Shown in pieces: positions 1-6,541 of a DNA stretch of 33,763 nucleotides (positions within the stretch are counted from its first letter, which is position 1; every line of letters begins with the position of its first letter). The position numbers were made by a program, and so were the translations under genes. The DNA lies in the NCBI GenBank assembly GCA_022072205.1, contig JAJVID010000069.1, positions 13,297-47,059 of the forward strand, given 5' to 3'. The notes beneath the pieces are model-generated. The model was not told the DNA's origin. It ran no database searches and was given only the letters and a program-made list of their open reading frames with translations. This stretch comes from Acidobacteriota bacterium. GTDB taxonomy: Bacteria; Acidobacteriota; Blastocatellia; RBC074.

Positions 1-664
1 GCAGGCCCGCCACGGCATAAGCGAGGTTGGAGTACTTCCACCGCACTGACGGTGCGAAGGCCGCCTGCCGGTCGGCGTACAGACGCCGCAGTTCATCAGC
101 GGACGGAAACTCGAATGACGTCCAGTGGTCGCCGGCCTCGCGCTGCATCCCCGAACTGTGCGAGAGGAGTTGCTCAATCGTGATGGGGCCATCGTCATCG
201 CCTGCGGGCCTGGCCTTGAACCACGAGAGATATTTCACCACGGGATCGTCGAGCCGCAGCTTGCCCTCTTCACGCAGTTGCATAATCGCAATGGCGGTGA
301 ATAGTTTGCTGTGGGAGGCCATGCGAAACTTCGTCGTCGTCGTCATCGGCAATTTCGCTTTGACATCAGCAAAGCCAAAGCCCCTGGCCCAGACCAGCGT
401 CTGATCGCTCACCACGCCGACCGCGATGCCCGGCAATCCGCGATACGCAATCTGCCCCTCGATCCACGCTGAAAAGAGGCGCTCGGCTCCCAACACGTCA
501 GGATGGTCAGCCACGTTGACGGCAGCGGACTGCGGAGCGGCGGATTGCGCGTGGAGCGCGCCCGACGCGAAGATGGACACAGCAAGCGCGAACGCGGCAA
601 TGCCGAGACTGTTTGCAATCGCCTGCGCGCGGGCGGCACGCAGCGTTTTCGATACACGATTCAT
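1..664 (-). CDS. Serine hydrolase, beta-lactamase class C family (partial, C-terminus outside window)
   Basis: The first 221 codons run off the left edge without a stop. A signal peptide is visible: a basic start (MNRVSKTLRAAR), a hydrophobic stretch around residues 20-37 and a likely cut after LHA39. The mature part has the class C beta-lactamase / penicillin-binding signatures. The nucleophile motif S-H-S-K is at residues 117-120, followed by LFTAIAIMQLREEGKL, the ITIEQLLSHSSGM segment typical of the family, and KYSNLAY, which supplies the second-motif Y-x-N. The product is therefore a periplasmic or surface serine hydrolase (esterase, D-amino-peptidase or beta-lactamase-like); the substrate cannot be told. 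The ATG is at 662-664. Its stop is lost beyond the window, so total length and the KTG-type third motif cannot be checked. The VOC gene lies upstream on the same strand with a 66-nt gap. Confidence 0.88.
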   Translation of the reverse strand, partial: MNRVSKTLRAARAQAIANSLGIAAFALAVSIFASGALHAQSAAPQSAAVNVADHPDVLGAERLFSAWIEGQIAYRGLPGIAVGVVSDQTLVWARGFGFADVKAKLPMTTTTKFRMASHSKLFTAIAIMQLREEGKLRLDDPVVKYLSWFKARPAGDDDGPITIEQLLSHSSGMQREAGDHWTSFEFPSADELRRLYADRQAAFAPSVRWKYSNLAYAVAGL

Positions 665-730
665 AGATTCTCCCGTTCAGAAATAGTGTGCTCGCCCGCA
701 ACCTGTTGCTGGGCGGATTGGACAAGAACT

Positions 731-1135
731 TCAGGTAGTTTTGTTCTTTTCATCCCAGATCATCGGCTCCCACAACTCCACCTTATTCCCTTCCGGGTCC
801 ATGATCCACGCAAACTTGCCGTTTTCATGCGATTCGGGGCCTTGAACGATTTCGACGCCGCCCGCGCGCAGTTGCGCGATCATTTCGTCAAGATTGTCAA
901 CCCGGTAGTTGATCATGAAAGCGGAGTTGCTGGGGCTGAACCACTTGCTTTCTTTTTCCGCGAGGCTCCATACGGTCAGCCCCTTATCCTCTGCTTTGTC
1001 ATCCGGCCATCTCAGAATCGCGCCGCCAAAGCTCTCTAGCGGCATACCCAGATGTTTCTGATACCAGGCCGCAAGTGCGCTCCTGTCGTTGCTGCTCTTG
1101 AAAAAAACACCGCCAATTCCGGTAACTCTCGCCAT
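731..1135 (-). CDS. VOC (glyoxalase/bleomycin resistance) superfamily protein
   Basis: This 134-residue protein has the size and fold signatures of a single-module vicinal-oxygen-chelate protein. The N-terminal half begins VTGIGGVFFKSSND and continues AAWYQKHLGMPLE. The C-terminal half holds LDEMIAQLRAGGVEIV, a GKFAWIMDPEGNKVELWEP strand pair and the usual terminal Glu. The first metal-ligand position, often His, appears to be Phe in GVFFKSS, so a metal-independent binding protein is possible. I chose the ATG at 1135 over the one at 1147: the sequence GGAGG sits 5 nt before it and overlaps the upstream ATG. The function within the superfamily (glyoxalase, dioxygenase, antibiotic binding) cannot be assigned. 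Confidence 0.85.
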   Translation of the reverse strand: MARVTGIGGVFFKSSNDRSALAAWYQKHLGMPLESFGGAILRWPDDKAEDKGLTVWSLAEKESKWFSPSNSAFMINYRVDNLDEMIAQLRAGGVEIVQGPESHENGKFAWIMDPEGNKVELWEPMIWDEKNKTT

Positions 1136-1279
1136 TGTTGCCTCCATTCACATGTTCTGCTAATCCACATAGCCGCCTAACGCTCAGCATCAGCGGGCGC
1201 GCACGCGAGACGTTGAGAAATCGGCCAAGCAAGCAGTGCACGCTCCGCTGCATGCGATAGTTGGGTTGCGCCGTTTGGG

Positions 1280-1813
1280 TCAATAGTCGTCCGAGAATGT
1301 ATCTTTCTTGAAGCTGTGGAACGACACCCGAAAGTAGTCGTGGGCTTGTTCGAATTCCTGATAGAGACTGCTGTAGCAACGTTGTACATCCTGAACGGAA
1401 AGGAGAATGTCTGCCAGAGTCGTCCGACGGGTAAGCCTGTGCACGAGGTCGTTTCGGCGTTTATTGATATCCTCACACAGCGACAGTATCTCGTCTCGCT
1501 CAGGGAAAGAGACCGTATGCCTGAGGTCATCGAGGAGTTGCCCAAACATCTGGCGCGGCCGGTTTGGGAATGAGATCTCGGCCGGAAAAACGGCCAATTG
1601 GATGAAGAACTGAGAATCACGAACGAGAAGCCGAACCATCTCCTCTGAGAGTTGGTGATAAATAAGGAGCGCGGCGAGCGCACCCTCGACCGTTGCCCGA
1701 TTCAGAGCTTGCTCAGCCAAGCTATCGAGATCATCGAGAAACTCGGGCCGTTCGAAGTCTGGCCAGAGGTCCGAGGACTGGATTCTTCTTCGCAGATCAG
1801 CTTCGTATGTCAT
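1280..1813 (-). CDS. Hypothetical protein with HEPN-like RxxxxH motif
   Basis: I do not recognise this 177-residue protein as a named family. It is predicted to be mostly helical, with no signal peptide or membrane segment. Residues 119-127 read RRNDLVHRL, which contains R-N-x-x-x-H (R120 to H125). This arrangement is typical of the catalytic loop of HEPN domains, found in many RNases, toxins and abortive-infection proteins. An earlier long helix (ALAALLIYHQLSEEMVRLLV, 46-64) with a conserved-looking Glu pair fits the HEPN four-helix layout. I infer a HEPN-type protein, possibly an RNase; the partner is unknown, since no nucleotidyltransferase (MNT) gene is adjacent. The ATG at 1813 is preferred to an in-frame TTG at 1843; neither has a clear Shine-Dalgarno sequence. 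The 1136-1279 gap on its 3' side shows nothing. Confidence 0.6.
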   Translation of the reverse strand: MTYEADLRRRIQSSDLWPDFERPEFLDDLDSLAEQALNRATVEGALAALLIYHQLSEEMVRLLVRDSQFFIQLAVFPAEISFPNRPRQMFGQLLDDLRHTVSFPERDEILSLCEDINKRRNDLVHRLTRRTTLADILLSVQDVQRCYSSLYQEFEQAHDYFRVSFHSFKKDTFSDDY

Positions 1814-1895
1814 TGTAGTGTAGCAAGTCGGGTTAACTAGCAAGTTGGGTTTGTTACTTCAGCCATAACAGCTACCCACGCGACATCGTGTCGCA

Positions 1896-1931
1896 CCCAA
1901 ACATGAATTCCGCCCCAAACATGAATTCCGC
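1896..1931. repeat. Perfect 18-bp tandem duplication
   Basis: CCCAAACATGAATTCCGC occurs twice head to tail (1896-1913 and 1914-1931) with no mismatch. It lies in the 290-base non-coding stretch between the HEPN-like gene (start 1813) and the end of the MFS gene (2104). Nothing else convincing is seen in that stretch. Confidence 0.9.
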
Positions 1932-2103
1932 TGCGTTGTGAGTGTCTATCATTGAACATGGGAGGGCCGATTGTATGCGATGAAGAATGCAGAGGCCAAG
2001 AAACCCGCGAAGAATCTTTGGCTGACCGCCGTCGCTGGCAAAAACCTGATATGTGATGAACAGGTGTGAGTTCCCACACGCAGGGCGTGCCAATTGCGCG
2101 GAA

Positions 2104-3351
2104 TCAGGGCTGACTGGCCATGGCCATGACCTCTTTGGCGCCGGCCGGCCGGATCAGGAGCAGCGTCAGCCCCGCCGCGCACAAAATCAACGCGGAAATC
2201 TGCAAGGCGCCGCCAAGACCGATGGTGTTTTTCATGGCTCCGGCGAGGGCCGCCATCGCGCCGCCCACAAGGCAACTGGCGAAATTGAAGATGCCGTAAC
2301 CGGTCGCGCGCAGTTTGTTCGGCGCAATCTGGCAGAGCACCGGCATCAGGTTGCAGTCAAAAAATCCCCGGCCCAGACCGAAGACCAGCAGGCCTATCAC
2401 CAGCACGACGTAGGAAGACGTATAGCCAACCACGAACAGAAACGTTCCGGCGGAGATGAAGCCGATGACCTGCGTCAACACGCGCGCTCGTGGATCGCGG
2501 CTGCTCCACCGGTCGGCCAGCATTCCGCCCAGGATAATCCCCGCGAACGACGCCGCCTGAATGTAGAAGGTCGCCGAAAAGCCAGCGCCGGTCAGGCTCA
2601 TCTGAAATCGTTCGTAAAGATATGTCGGCAGCCAGGTGTAAACGATCCAGAAGGCAATCGCCGCCATGCTGTTGGCCGCGCCGAGAATCAGAAAGCCGCG
2701 CAGCGAAAACAGCTCTTTCACCGAAGCGAGGAAATTCAGCTTGTCGCGGGCGGCCTCGACTTCAATTGGCGGCGTGACCGTTGCGCTCGCTTTCCCCTTC
2801 AGACCGAAGAAGGCGATCACGGCATACACCAGACCGACCACACCTAGCAGCGTGAACGCCGGACGCCAGCCGTAATGCTCGCCAATCCATCCGCCCAGCA
2901 CGCCGCCGAGGACGACGCCGGTGTAGAGGCCGCTCTGATGCAATCCCGTCGCCAGCGAGCGCGTGCGTTCGCCGTGATGGTCGGCGATCAGCGCCAGCGC
3001 GGCGGGCAGATAACAGGCCTCGCTGACGCCCATCAAGGCGCGCGCCGTAAGCAGTTGCGAGAAACTGCCCGCGTGCGCCGTCGCCCACGTCACCAGCGAC
3101 CAGACCACCAGACTGAAAACGATCACGCTCTTGCGGCTGAAGCGATCCGCCAGGTATCCGCCCGGCAGACTGAACAGACCGTAAATCCACAGGAAGGCCG
3201 TGCTGAGCAAACCGAGTTGCGTGTCAGAAACCTGGAACTCGGCTTTGAGCGGCGGGAAGAGCGAGAAGATCACCTGCCGGTCGAGGTAATTCAACATCCC
3301 GACGACCCAGAGCAGCGCGACTAACAGCCAGGCGTAACGTGAAATTTTCAT
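2104..3351 (-). CDS. MFS transporter, probable sialic acid uptake carrier
   Basis: A 415-residue major facilitator with about 12 hydrophobic segments. The N-terminal half has YLDRQVIFSLFPPLK in the first loop region and motif A (GGYLADRFSRKSV, about residues 64-76) between TM2 and TM3. TM4 contains LTARALMGVSEACYLPA, and there is a charged central loop (KGKASATVTPPIEVEAARDK). The overall pattern fits the anion:cation symporter / Spinster-like MFS branches that include sialic acid carriers. Its ATG overlaps the stop of the lyase gene by four bases (ATGA, 3348-3351), so the two are probably translationally coupled. The sialic acid substrate is inferred only from the lyase, mutarotase and sialidase next to it. 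No signal of frameshift. Confidence 0.85.
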   Translation of the reverse strand: MKISRYAWLLVALLWVVGMLNYLDRQVIFSLFPPLKAEFQVSDTQLGLLSTAFLWIYGLFSLPGGYLADRFSRKSVIVFSLVVWSLVTWATAHAGSFSQLLTARALMGVSEACYLPAALALIADHHGERTRSLATGLHQSGLYTGVVLGGVLGGWIGEHYGWRPAFTLLGVVGLVYAVIAFFGLKGKASATVTPPIEVEAARDKLNFLASVKELFSLRGFLILGAANSMAAIAFWIVYTWLPTYLYERFQMSLTGAGFSATFYIQAASFAGIILGGMLADRWSSRDPRARVLTQVIGFISAGTFLFVVGYTSSYVVLVIGLLVFGLGRGFFDCNLMPVLCQIAPNKLRATGYGIFNFASCLVGGAMAALAGAMKNTIGLGGALQISALILCAAGLTLLLIRPAGAKEVMAMASQP

Positions 3352-4247
3352 TGCGCCGCTCCTCGCGCAAAAAGCGCGGAGACGAAATCCGATCCGGCGA
3401 TCATCTCATCCATTCGCGCTTCTTCTTCTTTGCTCAGACTTCGTCGCGGCGGCAGACACTCGCCGCAATCAATCCCGCGCCGCGCGACCATCGCCTTGAC
3501 CGCCGGATGCACGGGGAAGCGCAAGCCGATAGCGATCATTTCGTTGATCTGCTGTTGCACCGTGCGCGCCTGTTCCCATTGGCCTTGTTGCGTGAGCGCC
3601 CAGAGCCGGACGAAGAGTTCCGGCGCGACATTGTAAAAACTGCCGATGCCGCCATCGGCGCCCATCGCCAGCCCGGCGATCAGCATTTCGTCCGTGCCGT
3701 AAAACACCGTCGCGCCGCTCTTTTTGACTTCGGACAACAGGAACAGATCGTTGGACGTGAATTTCAAACCGCAGACGTTCGGAATCGCGCAGAGTTCGAG
3801 AATCAGGTCGAGCGTGTTGACGCTCGGCGCGAACGCGGGAAAGTAATAGATCAACAGCGGAATGTCAGAAGCGGAAGCAATCGCCGTGTAATAGGCTTTG
3901 ATCTCGGCGAACGAATAATTGCCGATGGGCGGCAAGGCGCTGACCGCGTGCGCGCCAATCTGCGCCGCGTGTTTCGTCAAATCAACCGCTTCCGCCGTAC
4001 TCATCGCGCCGGTGTGGACGATGACGGTCTTGTCTTCGGGCGAACATTTCGCCGCCGTCTCGGCGACGCGCTTGCGCTGCTCGCCGCTCTGTTGCAATCC
4101 CTCGCCCGTCTGACCGCAGACGTAAACGCCATCCACTCCGGCGGAGTAGCAACGATCCAGCAGCCGTTCAAAAGCGTCCGCGCGAAATCGGCCTTCGGCG
4201 TCGAAGGGCGTGATCATCGCCGGAAGAATTCCTTGAAATTTGGTCAT
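3348..4247 (-). CDS. nanA: N-acetylneuraminate lyase-type DHDPS/NAL family aldolase
   Basis: A 299-residue class I aldolase of the dihydrodipicolinate synthase / N-acetylneuraminate lyase family. It shows the substrate carboxylate loop GQTGEG (45-50), the catalytic Tyr in LLIYYFP (Y134) and the Schiff-base Lys in CGLKFTSND (K162). These positions match those of NanA, in which Tyr137 and Lys165 do these jobs. In the pathway it would cleave N-acetylneuraminate to N-acetylmannosamine plus pyruvate in the cytoplasm. The ATG at 4247 is preferred to a TTG at 4274 because AAGGA lies 8 nt upstream. It overlaps the downstream transporter by 4 nt. The sialidase and mutarotase across the divergent regulator favour NAL over other family activities such as KDG aldolase or DapA, but sequence alone does not prove it. 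Confidence 0.85.
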   Translation of the reverse strand: MTKFQGILPAMITPFDAEGRFRADAFERLLDRCYSAGVDGVYVCGQTGEGLQQSGEQRKRVAETAAKCSPEDKTVIVHTGAMSTAEAVDLTKHAAQIGAHAVSALPPIGNYSFAEIKAYYTAIASASDIPLLIYYFPAFAPSVNTLDLILELCAIPNVCGLKFTSNDLFLLSEVKKSGATVFYGTDEMLIAGLAMGADGGIGSFYNVAPELFVRLWALTQQGQWEQARTVQQQINEMIAIGLRFPVHPAVKAMVARRGIDCGECLPPRRSLSKEEEARMDEMIAGSDFVSALFARGAAQ

Positions 4248-4312
4248 CGTGATTTTCCTTGTGAAGTTTGGCAAGCTTCATTTCCCGGGTAACAGTTCGA
4301 CACAAAGCCTTC

Positions 4313-4404
4313 TTCATCGCAAAGGGTCAAAGGTTCAAAGGGACAAAGAAGATCAACCAGGCTCCGGCCTTTGTCCCTTTGAACCTTTGATCCTTTGCGA
4401 TGAA
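4313..4404. repeat. Long inverted repeat with 8-nt periodic arms (hairpin 3' of the GntR gene)
   Basis: Arms 4313-4348 and 4369-4404 are 36 bp with one mismatch (at 4326), around a 20-nt spacer. Inside the left arm CAAAG recurs at 4320, 4328, 4336 and 4344, an exact 8-nt period. It lies 43 nt beyond the regulator stop and 65 nt upstream of the lyase ATG. It could act as a terminator or 3' stabiliser between the two transcripts; there is no U-tract next to the stem. Confidence 0.9.
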
Positions 4405-4447
4405 ATTGTTATCTGGTTTTCGCTCTCTATGAAACTTGCTTGAAGTT

Positions 4448-5197
4448 TTAGCGGCGGCCTTCGATCACGGCTTGGAGGTCGTCGCTGTTCGATTCGATGA
4501 AGTGATTGTATGAATTCTCGAAATGCGCGCGCACGACCTGCGTAATCTGTCTGGCCTTGCCGCTGCGCAGCGCCTCGATGATCGGCTTGTGCGGATCGCC
4601 CGTGCGCCGCTCCTCGACGCCGACCTGTCGCAGTAATCCGATAAACGCGAACAGCGGCAGCGTCACCTGCTCCAGCGTCGCGCAGAGAACGGGACTGCCC
4701 GACCGCTGCCAGATGTAGCGGTGAAACTGGAAATCAATCTGGCTGGTCTCGTAAAAATTGTAGTTCGGCGTCTTGTAATCTTTTGAAATCTCCTTCGCCA
4801 GCCGTTCCAGGTAAGCGAAATCATCTTCCGTCAATTTGGCGCTCGCCTTGATGCAGGCCATCGGATCAAGCTCCGAGCGAATCTCCAACCGGTCGCGCAC
4901 ATCCTGCGGCGTCAGCTTCGTGACAATCGTTCCGCGATTGGCCATCCGGACGGCCAGCCCGAGCTGTTCCAGTTGCAACAGCGCCTCGCGGACGGTGGCC
5001 TGGCTGACAGAGTATTCGCGGGCGATGTGCATCTCGCGTAGCGCATCGCCCGGCTTGAGCGCCCCGGCGAAAATCTTTTCTTTCAAAATCTCAGTCACTT
5101 GCGTTTTGAGCGAATCGGCCAGCGCCAGCTTGCCTGCTCGATTGAGCGGGCTGTCCCCGACCAGCGTGGCGACCCGGCCATTCAGACCTGCTTTCAT
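4448..5197 (-). CDS. GntR family transcriptional regulator, FCD subfamily (NanR-like role)
   Basis: A 249-residue regulator. The winged-helix GntR domain covers about residues 24-95, with the signature region LKPGDALREMHIAREYSVSQATVREALLQLEQLGLAV and the wing MANRGTIV. The effector-binding FCD domain follows (about 100-240) and carries the expected metal-ligand pattern: QIDFQFHRYIW, DPHKPIIEALRSG and VRAHFENS. The ATG at 5197 has GGAGG 6 nt upstream. It is transcribed divergently from the mutarotase-sialidase pair and stands upstream of the lyase and transporter on its own strand. Repeated ATCGGTAAT-type sites fill the divergent region, so I infer autoregulation and repression of both arms, released by sialic acid or a breakdown product. 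The effector is not shown by the sequence. Confidence 0.9.
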   Translation of the reverse strand: MKAGLNGRVATLVGDSPLNRAGKLALADSLKTQVTEILKEKIFAGALKPGDALREMHIAREYSVSQATVREALLQLEQLGLAVRMANRGTIVTKLTPQDVRDRLEIRSELDPMACIKASAKLTEDDFAYLERLAKEISKDYKTPNYNFYETSQIDFQFHRYIWQRSGSPVLCATLEQVTLPLFAFIGLLRQVGVEERRTGDPHKPIIEALRSGKARQITQVVRAHFENSYNHFIESNSDDLQAVIEGRR

Positions 5198-5218
5198 ACC
5201 CAGCCTCCAGAATTTTTA

Positions 5219-5237
5219 TACCGATTACCGATAATCG
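5219..5237. promoter_or_regulatory. Putative GntR operator, site 1
   Basis: TACCGATTACCGATAATCG contains CGATTA and TAATCG half-sites around a CCGA centre (5222-5237). It ends 1 nt before the plus-strand -35 hexamer. It shares ATTACCGATAATCG with the reverse complement of site 2, so it is read as a second binding site for the divergent regulator. Confidence 0.65.
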
Positions 5238-5238
5238 C

Positions 5239-5269
5239 TTGACAGTGACTTGTCGGCGCGAGCAATATA
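5239..5269 (+). promoter_or_regulatory. Putative promoter of the mutarotase-sialidase operon
   Basis: A consensus -35 (TTGACA, 5239-5244) is followed after 19 nt by AATATA (5264-5269) as a -10; an 18-nt spaced alternative overlaps it. Operator site 1 abuts the -35 and site 2 begins 4 nt past the -10, an arrangement that would block initiation. Confidence 0.5.
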
Positions 5270-5293
5270 GGCTACCGATTATCGGTAATGCAA
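5264..5293 (-). promoter_or_regulatory. Putative promoter of the GntR gene
   Basis: On the minus strand TTGCAT (5288-5293) and TATATT (5264-5269) are separated by 18 nt. The perfect palindrome of operator site 2 fills that spacer. The -10 hexamer coincides with that of the opposing plus-strand promoter, so the two promoters face each other and overlap. Confidence 0.5.
5273..5287. promoter_or_regulatory. Putative GntR operator, site 2 (perfect palindrome)
   Basis: TACCGATTATCGGTA is a perfect 7-1-7 palindrome. It lies between the -35 and -10 of the GntR promoter and just downstream of the -10 of the divergent promoter. It is the best-formed of the three related sites and the likely principal operator. 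Confidence 0.72.
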
Positions 5294-5309
5294 ATTATTT
5301 TCCCTCATG

Positions 5310-5319
5310 ATCGGTAATC
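5310..5319. promoter_or_regulatory. Putative GntR operator half-site, site 3
   Basis: ATCGGTAATC repeats the right half of site 2 and would lie in the 5' leader of the mutarotase transcript. It includes part of an in-frame ATG (5307) that I reject as the gene start for this reason. Confidence 0.4.
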
Positions 5320-5372
5320 CGAACAGAAAAAGGAGAAGGTTTACGAAACCTTCTCGGCATGGCTTCCTGCTG

Positions 5373-6536
5373 ATGAGTATTCGACAAATGCTTCGGTTAC
5401 GTTTCAGTCGGCAAACACCCCTTCACTGTCAGGCTGTCATCAGCGCCGCGCTGCTGGCTTTTTTCGCGCTTGCGTCCGGCAAACCAATGTCAGGCGCCGC
5501 TTCCGCCATGAATCATTCACCTGCTTTGGAACGCGTGGGCTGGACGAAGCTGCCGCCGCTACCCGATAAACATGGTTTTGCCGGAGTCTTCGCCGGCGTC
5601 AGTCGCGGCGCATTGATCGTCGCGGGCGGCGCGAACTTTCCCAACCAGCCGGTGTGGGAAGGCGGCGGGAAACACTGGTACGACAAAATCTTCGTGTTGG
5701 AAAAACCGGACAGCGAATGGAAAACCGGATTCACGCTGCCGCGCGCGCTGGGTTACGGCGTTTCGATCACGACTGACAAAGGTTTGCTTTGCATCGGCGG
5801 TGCGGACACGGACAAGCATTACACAGATGTTTTCTTGCTCGAATGGATTGAAAGGAAAATCAAACGCACAGCGTTGCCATCGCTCCCGCAGCCGTGCGCT
5901 TACGCGAGCGGCGCGAAAGTCGGCGATGTGGTTTACGTCGCGGGCGGAACCGCCACGCCGACCGCGACGCAGGCTCTGAAAACGTTCTGGTCGCTCGATC
6001 TGTCAAAGCGCGACGCGCAGTGGCAGGAACTTCCCGCGTGGCCGGGCCGCGAACGAATGCTGAGCGTCGCCGCCGCGCAGGGCAATGCATTTTATCTCTT
6101 CAGCGGCGTGGCCCTGAGCGCCGCGCCGGACGGCAGTCCGCAACGGACTTATCTGAAAGACGCTTATCGCTACGAAGCAGGCAAAGGCTGGACGAAGCTT
6201 GCCGATTTGCCGCATCCTGTTGTCGCCGCGCCGACGCCTGCCGCCGCGTTCGGCAAAACACAGCTTCTGATCTTCGGCGGCGACGACGGATCGAAGCTGG
6301 GCTTTCAGCCGGTGAAAGATCATCCGGGCTTTTCGCGGCGCGCGCTGGCCTTTCACACCGACAGCAACCGGTGGACGGATGAAGGCGAAGGCGAAGCTGC
6401 GCACGTGACCACCGCGCTGACCGCGTGGCGCGGCGGCTTCGTGATTCCTTCCGGCGAAGTCCGGCCCGGCGTTCGTTCGCCCGCCGTGTGGTTCGTGCAG
6501 TCGGGCGCCGGCGACAAACCACGTTTTCGAGATTGA
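5373..6536 (+). CDS. nanM: N-acetylneuraminate epimerase-like Kelch protein (cyclically permuted mutarotase family)
   Basis: A 387-residue exported beta-propeller. The N-terminus has a basic region (RQMLRLRFSRQ), a hydrophobic core (AVISAALLAFFALASG) and a small-residue stretch, so it is secreted. Kelch-type blades are marked by Gly-Gly turns: IVAGGANFPN, CIGGADTDKHY, VYVAGGTATPT and LIFGGDDGS. WTKLPPLPDKHGFAGVFAGVS and KHWYDKIFVLEKP are characteristic of the NanM / permuted mutarotase group. The expected reaction is alpha-to-beta conversion of N-acetylneuraminate in the periplasm after sialidase release. I chose the ATG at 5373, which starts a normal signal peptide. The in-frame ATG at 5307 sits in an operator copy and would put a basic extension in front. 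It is followed after 5 nt by the sialidase gene, so they form an operon. Confidence 0.85.
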   Translation: MSIRQMLRLRFSRQTPLHCQAVISAALLAFFALASGKPMSGAASAMNHSPALERVGWTKLPPLPDKHGFAGVFAGVSRGALIVAGGANFPNQPVWEGGGKHWYDKIFVLEKPDSEWKTGFTLPRALGYGVSITTDKGLLCIGGADTDKHYTDVFLLEWIERKIKRTALPSLPQPCAYASGAKVGDVVYVAGGTATPTATQALKTFWSLDLSKRDAQWQELPAWPGRERMLSVAAAQGNAFYLFSGVALSAAPDGSPQRTYLKDAYRYEAGKGWTKLADLPHPVVAAPTPAAAFGKTQLLIFGGDDGSKLGFQPVKDHPGFSRRALAFHTDSNRWTDEGEGEAAHVTTALTAWRGGFVIPSGEVRPGVRSPAVWFVQSGAGDKPRFRD

Positions 6537-6541
6537 ATGAG

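Noticed and set aside
2053..2847. Long plus-strand ORF of 264 codons
   Set aside because: It is antisense to the MFS gene, has Gln/Arg/His-rich low-complexity composition and no recognisable domain; the opposite strand is clearly coding.
3339..4292. 317-codon plus-strand ORF
   Set aside because: It mirrors the NanA-type lyase on the other strand. High GC keeps the antisense frame open; composition is Arg-rich and unlike a real protein.
5307..5372. ATG at 5307 as start of the mutarotase
   Set aside because: It lies next to and overlaps an operator-like repeat and adds a basic extension in front of a normal signal peptide; 5373 fits better.
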